Shown: in pieces, positions 1-8,752 of the stretch | Numbering within the stretch: the stretch's first letter is position 1 | Layout of the letters: the number at the start of each line of letters is the position of its first letter | Assembly: GCF_002160985.1 (NCBI RefSeq) | Contig: NZ_NFLQ01000002.1 | Coordinates: 62,001-126,000 of the forward strand | DNA from: Lachnoclostridium sp. An118 | GTDB taxonomy: Bacteria > Bacillota > Clostridia > Lachnospirales > Lachnospiraceae | DNA length: 64,000 nucleotides | Direction: 5' to 3' | Notes under the pieces: generated by a model | The model's input: only the letters and a program-made list of their open reading frames with translations | Databases searched by the model: none | What the model was told of the DNA's origin: nothing | Translations under genes and position numbers: made by a program

Positions 1-1
1 C

Positions 2-526
2 GAGAGGAAGGTGTCCAGCCTGGCGGCGGGGGGACTGCTGAAGAAGAAGGCGGAGAGGATCGCGGAAAGGTACCGGCGTCAGGCCAGAGTGTTCGAGGCG
101 GCCCTGGGAGAGCTGTCCCGCCTTGAAAAAGAGGAGAGCACAGACATAGACAGGACGGCCGGATGCTTCGGCCGGCTCATGGAGGAGCTTTTCATATACA
201 AAAAAGACGTCTGGGAGCCCACTCTGCGCCGGATCGGTTTTTTTATGGGCAAGTTCATCTACATCATGGATGCCTACGATGACCTGGAGGAGGACCTGAA
301 AAAATGCTGCTACAATCCCTTGCGTGAGATGTATAAGAGAGAGGATTACGAGCAGAGAGTGGGAGATATCCTGTGTATGATGATGGGCGAGTGCAGTGCG
401 GAGTTTGAAAAGCTGCCCTGTCTCGCGGATATAGACATTTTGAAAAATATTCTGTATGATGGAGTGTGGAACCGCTACCGGCTCATACAGAAGAAAAAAC
501 AGGAGGACAAAAAGGAAAATGAGTAA
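2..526 (+). CDS. DUF5685 family protein, C-terminal part (5' end outside window)
   Basis: The reading frame is open to the left window edge (codons before the GTG at 11 are sense), so this is the 3' part of a longer gene. The 174 visible codons encode a charged, mostly helical protein with conserved-looking [15 protein letters not shown] and KCCYNPL segments, which I recognise as the C-terminal region of the clostridial DUF5685 family, of unknown function. Its stop overlaps the start of the DnaJ-like gene by 8 bp, so the two are translationally coupled. Family assignment is from memory of the motif; function is not inferable. Confidence 0.7.
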   Translation, partial: ERKVSSLAAGGLLKKKAERIAERYRRQARVFEAALGELSRLEKEESTDIDRTAGCFGRLMEELFIYKKDVWEPTLRRIGFFMGKFIYIMDAYDDLEEDLKKCCYNPLREMYKREDYEQRVGDILCMMMGECSAEFEKLPCLADIDILKNILYDGVWNRYRLIQKKKQEDKKENE

Positions 527-1211
527 AAATCCTTATGACGTGCTGGGCGTCTCCCAGAACGCGTCGGATGATGAAGTGAAGAAAGCATACAGAGAGCTGA
601 GCCGGAAGTATCATCCGGATGCCAATGTAGACAATCCGCTGGCAGACCTGGCTGAGGAAAAATTCAAGGAAATCCAGGAGGCCTACGATGAGATCATGCG
701 GCAGCGCTCTCAGGGCGGCAGCTCCTACGGCGGCTCCCAGGGCGGCAGCAGGTCCTCCGCGGGCGGCGGATACGGGGGCTACGGCTACCAGGGCTACAGG
801 CAGGCTTACGGGCAGCAGTCCGGGGACAGCCAGCAGGATGTGGAGATGCAGGCGGCCATCAACTTTATCAACAGCAGGCGCTATCAGGACGCCCTGAATG
901 TGCTGAATCGGATGCAGAACCGCACCTCCATGTGGTACTACGCCAGCGCTTTCGCGAACGCGGGCCTGGGAAACAATGTGCTTGCCAGGGACCAGGCAGC
1001 CACGGCTGTGAACATGGAACCGAACAATGTACAGTACAGGCAGCTGCTCAATCAGATTGAATTTAACAGCCGCCGGTATCAGAACAACCCTTACGGGGGA
1101 GGCTATTACGGTTCAGGCGGAAGCTGCGGCACGGGAAATATGTGCTGTGACCTGTGTATCGCGGACCAGCTCTGTGAATGTATGGGAGGAGATCTTTGCG
1201 CATGCATGTAA
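519..1211 (+). CDS. DnaJ-like J-domain protein with C-terminal helical repeats
   Basis: A 230-residue protein. Residues 1-65 are a J domain ([13 protein letters not shown], then YHPD carrying the HPD that stimulates Hsp70 ATPase). A Gly/Ser/Tyr-rich linker follows to about residue 110. Residues 115-185 look like TPR-type helices ([33 protein letters not shown]). The tail is cysteine-rich and contains [17 protein letters not shown]. It lacks the CxxCxGxG zinc modules of true DnaJ, which is encoded separately at 39236, so it is a specialised co-chaperone. ATG at 519 is chosen because the J domain begins there and AGGAGG lies upstream at 501. It overlaps both neighbours. Confidence 0.88.
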   Translation: MSKNPYDVLGVSQNASDDEVKKAYRELSRKYHPDANVDNPLADLAEEKFKEIQEAYDEIMRQRSQGGSSYGGSQGGSRSSAGGGYGGYGYQGYRQAYGQQSGDSQQDVEMQAAINFINSRRYQDALNVLNRMQNRTSMWYYASAFANAGLGNNVLARDQAATAVNMEPNNVQYRQLLNQIEFNSRRYQNNPYGGGYYGSGGSCGTGNMCCDLCIADQLCECMGGDLCACM

Positions 1212-1744
1212 AGTCAAGGCTGATGGCGTTCGGCGGACTCGCCCTCGCCCTCTGTATTCTTTTTATGGCGCTGGGAAGCATCTTTGAGACAGGGACCCTG
1301 TTCTTCCTGGCGGCGTCCTCCTTCTTTGTGGGGATCGTCATCCGGGAGTCGGGAATGAAGATGGGGCTGGCCTTCTATCTGGCGGCCGTCCTTCTGGGCT
1401 TTATCCTGGCCCCCAATAAATTTTATGTGATCACCTTTGGGGCGATGGGGCTCTACATCCTGGTCATCGAGGGGGTGTGGCGCCTTTTGGCGAAGAACCC
1501 TGGCAGGTTGCGCGGAAGAGGGCTGTTCTGGGGAGCCAAGTACCTGGTCTTCAATGTCATGTACATCCCTGCGGTGCTGCTCTTTCAGGAGCTCCTCTTT
1601 TCCAGGTCGCTGTCGCCGGCGGTCCTTGTGGGTGTCCTCGCGGCGGGGCAGGCTGGACTGTGGATCTACGACAACGCCTACGAATATACCCAGGCCCACA
1701 TCTGGAGCAGGATGCGGGGCAGGCTGCTCCGGCTGGGAGAGTGA
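1202..1744 (+). CDS. multi-pass membrane protein of unknown function
   Basis: A 180-residue hydrophobic protein with about five predicted membrane segments (for example [78 protein letters not shown]). An in-frame ATG lies 24 bp upstream at 1178, but GGGAGGAG at 1186-1193 is well spaced for the ATG at 1202. It overlaps the J-domain gene by 10 bp, so it is probably co-expressed with the DUF5685 and J-domain genes. No family with a known role is recognised. Confidence 0.75.
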   Translation: MHVKSRLMAFGGLALALCILFMALGSIFETGTLFFLAASSFFVGIVIRESGMKMGLAFYLAAVLLGFILAPNKFYVITFGAMGLYILVIEGVWRLLAKNPGRLRGRGLFWGAKYLVFNVMYIPAVLLFQELLFSRSLSPAVLVGVLAAGQAGLWIYDNAYEYTQAHIWSRMRGRLLRLGE

Positions 1745-1836
1745 ATGTGTATAAATTCCTCTGTCTTTACAGATACTACCATTATCTACAGCAAGAAGGA
1801 TAAATGGATAGAATGTAAGATGGAGGAAATTTTTAT

Positions 1837-2385
1837 ATGAAGGCAACCGGGATTGTAAGAAGGATCGACGACCTGGGGAGGGTGGTGATCCCAAAGGAAA
1901 TACGCAGGACGCTCCGGATAAGGGAGGGGGACCCGCTGGAGATATTCACGGACCGGGAGGGGGAGATCATCCTGAAGAAGTATTCTCCCATTGGCGAGCT
2001 GTCCGCCTTTGCCAGGCAGTATGCGGACAGCCTGTCCCAGACGGCAGGGTGCCTGGTGTGTATCTGCGATATGGACCAGATCGTGGCCGCGGCGGGCAGC
2101 GGTAAAAAGGATTTCCAGGAGAAATATATCGCCCGGCCCCTGGAGAAGGCACTGGAGGAGAGAAAGGACATCCTGGCCTCAGAGGGAGAGAAAAGGTTCA
2201 TCCGGGTCACCGGGGAGGAGGATGACGGCTGTACCCAGCAGGTCATCTGCCCTATCCTGTGCGAGGGAGATGTGATAGGAGGGGTCATGATCCTGGGGAA
2301 GGATGAGAAGCGGAAGCTGGGGGAGACAGAGCTGAAGCTCGCCTCCTGCGCGGCCGGGTTTCTCGGCAGACAGATGGAGCAGTAG
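1837..2385 (+). CDS. spoVT: stage V sporulation protein T (AbrB-type regulator)
   Basis: A 182-residue protein. Residues 1-50 form the swapped-hairpin AbrB DNA-binding domain (MKATGIVRRIDDLGRVVIPK, then EIRRTLRIREGDPLEIF). Residues 55-180 fit the GAF-like effector domain of SpoVT (QVICPILCEGDVIGGVMIL). In Bacillus, SpoVT is made in the forespore under sigma-G and tunes late sporulation genes. Its presence argues for a spore former. A GGAGG site precedes the ATG. The 90-bp upstream gap has no sigma-A promoter I can call, and a sigma-G promoter could not be assigned with confidence. Confidence 0.95.
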   Translation: MKATGIVRRIDDLGRVVIPKEIRRTLRIREGDPLEIFTDREGEIILKKYSPIGELSAFARQYADSLSQTAGCLVCICDMDQIVAAAGSGKKDFQEKYIARPLEKALEERKDILASEGEKRFIRVTGEEDDGCTQQVICPILCEGDVIGGVMILGKDEKRKLGETELKLASCAAGFLGRQMEQ

Positions 2386-2467
2386 AAAAATCCGTATGGG
2401 ACTCATAATCGGTCCGGGCATTTCATATCCATTAGATAGGAAATAACTGGACAAGGAGAAAGAGAAT

Positions 2468-2842
2468 ATGGATAAAAAAGCCGGAAAAGAAACAAAGATA
2501 CTCTGGGTCCTCAAGGCGCTGCTGCTGTCCTATGTGGTGACGGGGGCTCTCCTCCTTCTGCTGGCGCTCCTTCTGTACAGGCTGCAGCTTGACGAGCAGG
2601 CGGTGTCAGCGGGGATCGTGGCTGTCTACATTGCCGCAACCCTGATCGGCGGTCTTGCGGCGGGAAAGATGGCAAGGTCGAGAAGGTTTCTCTGGGGGCT
2701 TGCGACGGGGATATTGTATTTTGTGCTCCTCATCCTCATCACCCTGGGCGTGTACCGGACCCTGGATGGCAGCGGCATCCACATGGCCACTACCTTTGTC
2801 CTGTGCGCGGGGGGCGGCATGGTCGGCGGCATGATCTCCTGA
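2468..2842 (+). CDS. TIGR04086 family membrane protein
   Basis: A 124-residue protein with four transmembrane helices (LLLSYVVTGALLLLLALLLY; IVAVYIAATLIGGLAAG; FLWGLATGILYFVLLILITL; FVLCAGGGMVGGMIS). Length, topology and the Gly-rich fourth helix fit the TIGR04086/YrzE-like family found in Clostridia, often close to the SCIFF peptide genes as here. Function unknown. AAGGAGAAAGAG precedes the ATG. Confidence 0.82.
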   Translation: MDKKAGKETKILWVLKALLLSYVVTGALLLLLALLLYRLQLDEQAVSAGIVAVYIAATLIGGLAAGKMARSRRFLWGLATGILYFVLLILITLGVYRTLDGSGIHMATTFVLCAGGGMVGGMIS

Positions 2843-2865
2843 CCGCACAAAAGACGAAAAAATGC

Positions 2866-2894
2866 TTCCAAAACAGAGAGCCTTGTGCTATAAT
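2866..2894 (+). promoter_or_regulatory. putative sigma-A promoter of scfA
   Basis: TTCCAA at 2866-2871, a 17-bp spacer, and a perfect TATAAT at 2889-2894, followed by the AAGGAGG ribosome site and the scfA ATG at 2930. The -35 is weak and the -10 is consensus. Confidence 0.6.
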
Positions 2895-2929
2895 ATCAGA
2901 AGTCAAAGATGCGAAGGAGGGTGTACAAG

Positions 2930-3073
2930 ATGAAACATGTAAAGACATTAAATACACAGACATTGACAAATACAATGAAAAAAGGCGGCTGCGGAGAATG
3001 TCAGACATCCTGCCAGTCAGCTTGCAAGACTTCCTGCACAGTTGGAAACCAGACCTGCGAGCAGAAGAAATAG
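2930..3073 (+). CDS. scfA: SCIFF precursor: six-cysteine ranthipeptide
   Basis: A 47-codon gene (ATG 2930, TAG 3071). The leader begins MKHVKTLNTQTLTNTMKKGG. The core holds six cysteines at residues 21, 24, 28, 32, 36 and 43 (CGECQTSCQSACKTSC, then NQTC), the hallmark of SCIFF (six cysteines in forty-five residues, TIGR03973). In the family the partner radical-SAM maturase forms thioether crosslinks from Cys to residues in the core. AAGGAGGG at 2914-2921 is the ribosome site. The maturase follows at 3171, separated by a short hairpin. Near-universal in Clostridia; its final biological role is unsettled. Confidence 0.95.
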   Translation: MKHVKTLNTQTLTNTMKKGGCGECQTSCQSACKTSCTVGNQTCEQKK

Positions 3074-3106
3074 TCGGTTAGAAGTAAAAAGTATCTATGA
3101 AGGGGG

Positions 3107-3131
3107 CAGCGGCTTTCGGCCGCTGTTTCTT
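3107..3131 (+). terminator. hairpin between scfA and scfB (partial terminator)
   Basis: Stem CAGCGGC/GCCGCTG (3107-3113 with 3119-3125), loop TTTCG, followed by TTTCTT. The modest U-tract suggests partial termination, which would give more precursor peptide transcript than maturase transcript. Confidence 0.65.
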
Positions 3132-3170
3132 GTGGTATAGGAAAAATAAAGACAGAAAGGGGTATCTGAA

Positions 3171-4574
3171 GTGATACATCAGTACCAGAATAATGGATAC
3201 AGCATTGTCCTGGATGTGAACAGCGGCGCCGTCCACGTGGTGGATGAGCTCTGCTACGCTGCCATCGCCCAGCTGGCGGCTGGGGAGGAGCCGGATCTGG
3301 CCGCCCTGGAAAAGCCGGAGACGCTGGAGAAACTCCAGGCCGCACTCGGAGACAGATATGAGTCCGGTCAGATCCGGGAGGCCTGGGAGGACATTAAGGA
3401 GCTGACCCGGGAGGGAAGGCTCTTTACCAGAGACGTTTTTGAGCCCATGATCGACCAGGTGAAGCAGAGGAAGACCGTGGTCAAGGCACTGTGCCTCCAC
3501 ATTGCCCACGACTGCAACCTGGCGTGCAAATACTGCTTTGCGGAGGAGGGGGAGTACCACGGACGGCGGGCCCTCATGAGCTATGAGGTGGGAAAGAAGG
3601 CCCTGGATTTCCTCATCGCCTCCTCCGGAAACAGGAGGAACCTGGAGGTGGATTTCTTCGGCGGTGAGCCGCTCATGAACTGGCAGGTGGTCAAAGACCT
3701 GGTGGCCTACGGCCGGCAGCAGGAGAAGCTGCACGACAAGCACTTCCGCTTTACCGTGACCACCAACGGAGTGCTCTTAAATGACGAGATACAGGAATTC
3801 ATCAACCAGGAGATGGACAATGTGGTCCTCAGCCTGGACGGGCGCAGAGAGGTGAACGACGCCATGCGTCCCTTCCGGAATGGCAAAGGCAGCTATGACC
3901 TCATTGTCCCCAAGTTCCAGAAGCTGGCGGACAGCAGGAACCAGGAGCGGTACTATGTCCGGGGAACCTTCACAAGGAACAATCTGGATTTCTCCAACGA
4001 TGTGCTGCACTTTGCGGACCTTGGCTTCAAGCAGATGTCCATTGAGCCGGTAGTGGGAGACGAGTCCGACCCCTATGCCATCCGGGAGGAGGATATCCCG
4101 AAGATATGCGAGGAGTACGACCGCCTGGCAAAGCTCATGATCGAGAGGGAAAGAGAGGGGGAGGGCTTTAATTTCTTCCACTTTATGATCGACCTGGAGG
4201 GAGGACCCTGCGTGTCCAAGCGGCTGTCTGGCTGCGGCTCCGGAACGGAGTACCTGGCCGTGACGCCCTGGGGGGACCTCTATCCCTGTCATCAGTTTGT
4301 CGGCCGGGAGGAGTTCCTCATGGGGAACGTGGACGAGGGCATCACGCACCCGGAGATCGCGGACGAGTTCCGGGGATGCAGCGTGTACTCAAAGGAGAAG
4401 TGCAGGAGCTGCTTTGCCAAATTCTACTGCAGCGGCGGATGCATGGCCAACGCCTACAATTTCCACGGCACCATCCACGAGGCCTACGACATCGGATGTG
4501 AGATGCAGCGCAAGAGAGTGGAGTGCGCCATCATGATGAAGGCGGCCCTGGCGGATGCGTCCGACGAGGCATAA
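3171..4574 (+). CDS. scfB: SCIFF radical-SAM thioether maturase
   Basis: A 467-residue enzyme. The N-terminal ~95 residues fit the RiPP-recognition part, which binds the ScfA leader. The radical-SAM cluster motif CNLACKYC (Cys115, 119, 122) follows, then FFGGEPLMNW and TTNGVLLN. The C-terminal SPASM/twitch region has many cysteines (CGSGTEYLAV, YPCHQ, CRSCFAKFYCSGGC, GCEMQ) for two auxiliary 4Fe-4S clusters. It is expected to install sulfur-to-carbon thioethers in ScfA (TIGR03974 family). The start is GTG with AGAAAGGGG upstream. It lies directly downstream of scfA and upstream of secDF. Confidence 0.95.
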   Translation: MIHQYQNNGYSIVLDVNSGAVHVVDELCYAAIAQLAAGEEPDLAALEKPETLEKLQAALGDRYESGQIREAWEDIKELTREGRLFTRDVFEPMIDQVKQRKTVVKALCLHIAHDCNLACKYCFAEEGEYHGRRALMSYEVGKKALDFLIASSGNRRNLEVDFFGGEPLMNWQVVKDLVAYGRQQEKLHDKHFRFTVTTNGVLLNDEIQEFINQEMDNVVLSLDGRREVNDAMRPFRNGKGSYDLIVPKFQKLADSRNQERYYVRGTFTRNNLDFSNDVLHFADLGFKQMSIEPVVGDESDPYAIREEDIPKICEEYDRLAKLMIEREREGEGFNFFHFMIDLEGGPCVSKRLSGCGSGTEYLAVTPWGDLYPCHQFVGREEFLMGNVDEGITHPEIADEFRGCSVYSKEKCRSCFAKFYCSGGCMANAYNFHGTIHEAYDIGCEMQRKRVECAIMMKAALADASDEA

Positions 4575-4606
4575 GACGTAATAATAAAGAAAAGAGGATA
4601 CAGATC

Positions 4607-6784
4607 ATGAACAAGAAAAAAGGCATACTGAGCCTGATACTGACAGCCGTACTGATCATACTTCTCGCCTATACCTGTATCGCAGGCTTTGGCCCTACAG
4701 GCACAGGAGCTTCCAGAAATATCAAGCTGGGCCTGGACCTGGCCGGCGGTGTCAGTATCACTTACCAGGTAAAGGATGAAAATCCCACGGATGAGCAGAT
4801 GAGCGACACCATCTACAAGCTCCAGCGCCGTGTGGAGCAGTACAGCACGGAGGCCACTGTGTACCAGGAGGGGGACGACCGCATCAGCATCGAGATCCCC
4901 GGCGTGACAGACGCCAACGCCATCCTGGAGGAGCTGGGACAGCCGGGAAACCTGGAGTTCCAGACATCTGACGGTGAGACGGTCCTGACAGGCTCTGACG
5001 TGGCCACCGCCTCTGCCAGATCCGGACAGGATGACATGGGAAACACAGAGTACACGGTGGAGCTGGACCTGACGGACGAGGGAGCCCAGAAGTTCGCAGA
5101 GGCCACAGAGGCCAACGTGGGAAACCAGATTTCCATCATCTATGACGGCGAGACCATCAGCAGCCCGGTGGTCAACGAGGCCATCACCGGCGGACAGGCT
5201 TATATCACCGGAAACTTTACATACGAGGAAGCGGAAAACCTGGCCTCCACCATCCGCATCGGCGGCCTGCAGCTGCAGCTGGAGGAGCTGCGCTCCAATG
5301 TGGTGGGAGCGCAGCTTGGGGAGCAGGCAGTCACCACCAGCGTCCGGGCGGGAGCTGTGGGACTGGCCCTGGTGTTCGTGTTCATGTGCTTTGTGTATCT
5401 GCTCCCGGGTCTTGCATCCAGTCTGGCCCTGCTGATCTACACGGGCATCGTTCTGGTGATACTGAATGCCTTTAACGTCACCCTGACTCTGCCGGGTATC
5501 GCAGGTATCATCCTGGGTATCGGAATGGCGGTGGATGCAAATGTCATCATCTTCGCCCGCGTGAAGGAGGAGATGACAAAGGGCAAGAGCGTGCGGAACT
5601 CTCTGAAGGCAGGCTTCCACAAGGCTATGTCCGCCATTGTGGACGGCAATGTGACCACTCTGATCGCGGCGGCTGTGCTCTGGTTCAGAGGGAGCGGGAG
5701 CGTCAAGGGCTTTGCCCAGACACTGGCCATCGGTATCCTCGTGTCCATGTTCACAGCCCTTGTCATCACCCGCATGATCGTGTACGCCTTCTACGCAGTG
5801 GGCATCCGCAGCGAGAAGCTGTACTACCGGCCGAGAAAGGCGAGAGAACCCATCAACTTTGTGGGAAGGAAGTCGATCTTCTTTGCCATCTCCCTGCTCC
5901 TTATCGTGGCAGGCTTTGGCGTTGCCGGCTACAATGCGGCGAGAGGGAACGGAGCTATGAACTACAGCCTGGAATTCCAGGGCGGAACCTCTACCAATGT
6001 GACCTTCAATGAGGACTACACCATCGATGAGATTGACGCCCAGATCATCCCCGTGGTGGAGGAAGCCACAGGAGACCACAATGTACAGGCTCAGAAGGTG
6101 GAGGGAAGCAGCCAGATCATCTTCAAGACCTCCACCCTGGACCTTGACACCCGCGAGGCCCTCAACCAGGCCATGGTGGACAACTTCCAGGTGGACGACT
6201 CGCTGATCACATTTGAGAACATCAGCTCCACGGTCAGCAGTGAGATGAGGTCCGACGCCATCGTGGCTGTAGTCATCGCCACGGTGCTCATGCTCCTCTA
6301 CATCTGGTTCCGGTTCAAGGACATCCGCTTTGCCACAAGCGCGGTCCTGGCTCTGCTCCACGATGTGCTGATCGTGGCCCTGTTCTACGCCGTGGCGAGG
6401 ATTTCCGTGGGAAATACATTTATCGCGTGTATCCTGACCATCTTCGGTTACTCCATCAACGCCACTATCGTTATCTTTGACCGTATCCGTGAGGAGCTGA
6501 AGCTGGCGCCGAAGAACGAGGACCTGGTATACATCGTAAACAAGAGTATCACACAGACCCTGACGAGAAGTATCTACACGTCCCTGACGACCTTTATCAC
6601 CATTGCGGTGCTCTTCGTCATGGGTGTGAGCTCCATCCGGGAATTCGCCCTGCCGCTGATGGTGGGGGTTGTGTGCGGCGCTTACTCTTCCGTATGTATC
6701 ACGGGTTCCCTCTGGTATGTCATGAGGACAAAGCTCGGAGGAAAGAAGAAAGAGGCGGAGAGATCCGGAAAGAAGAAAAAATAG
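4607..6784 (+). CDS. secDF: fused protein translocase SecDF
   Basis: A 725-residue fusion of SecD and SecF, which use the proton-motive force to help pull preproteins through SecYEG. The N-terminal TM helix is ILSLILTAVLIILLAYTCIA, followed by the first periplasmic domain (LGLDLAGGVSITY). The RND-type membrane block carries GIAGIILGIGMAVDANVIIF. The SecF half begins near residue 425 (INFVGRKSIFFAIS) with its own domain and six helices, including GYSINATIVIFDRIREE. ATG 4607 is preferred over the in-frame ATG 84 bp upstream, which lies inside scfB. The Lys-rich tail KKKEAERSGKKKK is common in SecF. It follows scfB by 32 bp. Confidence 0.95.
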   Translation: MNKKKGILSLILTAVLIILLAYTCIAGFGPTGTGASRNIKLGLDLAGGVSITYQVKDENPTDEQMSDTIYKLQRRVEQYSTEATVYQEGDDRISIEIPGVTDANAILEELGQPGNLEFQTSDGETVLTGSDVATASARSGQDDMGNTEYTVELDLTDEGAQKFAEATEANVGNQISIIYDGETISSPVVNEAITGGQAYITGNFTYEEAENLASTIRIGGLQLQLEELRSNVVGAQLGEQAVTTSVRAGAVGLALVFVFMCFVYLLPGLASSLALLIYTGIVLVILNAFNVTLTLPGIAGIILGIGMAVDANVIIFARVKEEMTKGKSVRNSLKAGFHKAMSAIVDGNVTTLIAAAVLWFRGSGSVKGFAQTLAIGILVSMFTALVITRMIVYAFYAVGIRSEKLYYRPRKAREPINFVGRKSIFFAISLLLIVAGFGVAGYNAARGNGAMNYSLEFQGGTSTNVTFNEDYTIDEIDAQIIPVVEEATGDHNVQAQKVEGSSQIIFKTSTLDLDTREALNQAMVDNFQVDDSLITFENISSTVSSEMRSDAIVAVVIATVLMLLYIWFRFKDIRFATSAVLALLHDVLIVALFYAVARISVGNTFIACILTIFGYSINATIVIFDRIREELKLAPKNEDLVYIVNKSITQTLTRSIYTSLTTFITIAVLFVMGVSSIREFALPLMVGVVCGAYSSVCITGSLWYVMRTKLGGKKKEAERSGKKKK

Positions 6785-6803
6785 GTAAGAGAAGATACAG
6801 TAA

Positions 6804-6834
6804 GGGGTGTGCGGGCGACTGCACGCCCCTTTTT
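6804..6834 (+). terminator. intrinsic terminator after secDF
   Basis: Nine-base stem GGGGTGTGC/GCACGCCCC (one G-U pair) with loop GGGCGACT, followed by TTTTT. Confidence 0.88.
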
Positions 6835-6905
6835 GAACCCTTCTCCCCGGAGGCTGTCTGACGGCCGCAGGGGGAGGCGGAAAGCGAGCGAAGGAGAGAA
6901 GAAGT

Positions 6906-8681
6906 ATGAAGGAACGCTGGGTTTTGCTGAGGAAAGGAGCGGACTTTGCGGGGATAGGGGAGAGGTTCCACATCAGTCCCCGGCTTGCCTGTCTGATCCG
7001 CAACAGGGATATCACAGGGGATAAAAATATCGAGAGCTACCTCTACGGCACTATCGCTGACCTGGAGGACGGCATGCTGATGCGGGATATGGACCGGGCC
7101 GTGGAGATCCTGATGGAGAAGGTGCGGGAGGGGGCCGGCATCCGGGTCATCGGGGACTATGACATTGACGGTGTCTGCGCTACCTATATCCTGCTGGAGG
7201 GGCTGAAGGGTCTGGGGGCTGTGGTGGACACGGATATCCCGGATCGGATCGCAGACGGGTACGGCCTGAACAGACATCTCATCGACCGGGCCTTTGAGGC
7301 GGGGACAGACACCATCGTGACCTGCGACAATGGCATTGCGGCCGCGGAGGAGATTGCTTTTGCAAGAGAGCTGGGGATGACCGTGGTGGTGACAGACCAC
7401 CATGAGGTCCCTTTTGACGAGGTGGATGGGGGGAAGCGGTATCGCCTTCCTCCGGCGGATGCGGTGGTGGACCCGAAGCGGGCGGACTGCCCCTACCCTT
7501 TCAAGGGACTGTGCGGCGCTGCTGTAGCTTACAAGCTGATGGAGGCCCTCTACGAGTCCATGGGCAGGGACTCCTCGGACATCGACTATCTCATGGAGGA
7601 GGTGGCATTTGCCACGGTGGGGGATGTGATGGACCTGACAGGGGAGAACCGGATCTTTGTCCGGCAGGGGCTGGAGATGCTCCAGTCCACGACAAATCCG
7701 GGGCTGCGCGCGCTCATGGAGTGCACGGGCATTGACCGGAAGTCCGTAGGAACCTATCACATCGGCTTTGTCCTGGGCCCCTGCCTCAATGCCAGCGGCA
7801 GGCTGGATACAGCCAAGAGGGCCCTCTCGCTGCTGGCGGCAGAGTCAAAGAAGGAGGCGGACCTGCTGGCCGGGGACCTGAAGGCCCTGAACGACAGCCG
7901 CAAGGAGATGACGGAGGAGGCGGTGCGGGAGGCTGTGGAGCAGGTGGAGAACACAGCCTCCGGCCGCCAGCGGGTGTTGGTCCTCTATCTTCCGGGCTGC
8001 CACGAGAGCCTGGCCGGCATTGTGGCGGGCAGGGTGCGGGAGCGGTACTGCCGGCCGGCCTTTGTCATCACGGACAGCGGTGAGGAGGGGCTGGCCAAGG
8101 GCTCCGGCCGGTCCATCGAGGCCTACCACATGTACGAGGAGCTGAACAAGTGCCGGGACCTGTTCGTGAGGTTCGGAGGCCACAGGCTGGCCGCAGGTCT
8201 CACCCTGGAGAAGAAGAACATCGAGAAGTTCCGTCAGGATATCAATGCGGTCTGCACGCTGACTGAGACGGACATGACGGAGAAGGTGTCCATTGACATG
8301 CAGATGCCCTTCTCCTGCGTGACGGAGGAGCTGCTGGAGGAGCTAAAGCTTTTGGAGCCCTTTGGAAAGGGAAATACGAAGCCTGTGTTCGCAGAGAAAA
8401 ATGTCTCCGTTGTCTCCTGCCGCCTCATCGGAAAAAACAGAAACATGCTGAGATTCCGGCTCCGGGACGGGGGCGGCACGGACATGGATGCCGTGTATTT
8501 CGGGGACGCCGGGGAATTCCTCGAGGAGGTGGAGGCAAAGTACGGCCGGGCCGTGAGAGAAGGCTTTTTTGAGGGGGGATACCGCCGGATCCGCCTTTCT
8601 GTGACCTATTACCCGGGAGTGAACGAGTATATGGGGCGAAAAACCATGCAGATTGTCATGACTCACTATCAAATTGTTTGA
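6906..8681 (+). CDS. recJ: single-stranded-DNA exonuclease RecJ
   Basis: A 591-residue protein of the DHH/DHHA1 phosphoesterase family; RecJ degrades single-stranded DNA 5' to 3' in recombinational and mismatch repair. Visible motifs are GDYDIDGVCATY (motif I), TCDNGIAA, VVTDHHEVP (the DHH triad), CGAAVAYKL and, in the DHHA1 domain, LPGCHESLAGIVAGR and GGHRLAAGLTL. The C-terminal OB-like domain follows (KLLEPFGKGNTKPVF). ATG 6906 follows an AGGAGAGAAG site. Slightly longer than the 560-580 residues common in Firmicutes, otherwise ordinary. Confidence 0.95.
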   Translation: MKERWVLLRKGADFAGIGERFHISPRLACLIRNRDITGDKNIESYLYGTIADLEDGMLMRDMDRAVEILMEKVREGAGIRVIGDYDIDGVCATYILLEGLKGLGAVVDTDIPDRIADGYGLNRHLIDRAFEAGTDTIVTCDNGIAAAEEIAFARELGMTVVVTDHHEVPFDEVDGGKRYRLPPADAVVDPKRADCPYPFKGLCGAAVAYKLMEALYESMGRDSSDIDYLMEEVAFATVGDVMDLTGENRIFVRQGLEMLQSTTNPGLRALMECTGIDRKSVGTYHIGFVLGPCLNASGRLDTAKRALSLLAAESKKEADLLAGDLKALNDSRKEMTEEAVREAVEQVENTASGRQRVLVLYLPGCHESLAGIVAGRVRERYCRPAFVITDSGEEGLAKGSGRSIEAYHMYEELNKCRDLFVRFGGHRLAAGLTLEKKNIEKFRQDINAVCTLTETDMTEKVSIDMQMPFSCVTEELLEELKLLEPFGKGNTKPVFAEKNVSVVSCRLIGKNRNMLRFRLRDGGGTDMDAVYFGDAGEFLEEVEAKYGRAVREGFFEGGYRRIRLSVTYYPGVNEYMGRKTMQIVMTHYQIV

Positions 8682-8706
8682 AAAAGCAGAAAATAGATGA
8701 TATACT
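8678..8706 (+). promoter_or_regulatory. sigma-A promoter of apt
   Basis: TTGAAA (8678-8683), 17-bp spacer, TATACT (8701-8706). The -35 overlaps the recJ stop codon. Confidence 0.75.
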
Positions 8707-8752
8707 AAAGAATGACATTTTATCGACAGTTGGTCTGAAGGAGGCAGTTTAG

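Noticed and set aside
1745-1836. Sigma-G promoter for spoVT
   Set aside because: TATAA and CATTATCTA-like elements are present, but their spacing does not fit the consensus well enough to report.
4484-7015. 843-codon open frame on the minus strand opposite secDF
   Set aside because: It is the mirror of a well-supported gene in GC-rich DNA, has a low-complexity His/Gln/Asp-rich translation, no ribosome site and no recognisable domain. Similar antisense frames at 9258-11210, 15267-17114 and 26503-28263 are rejected for the same reason.
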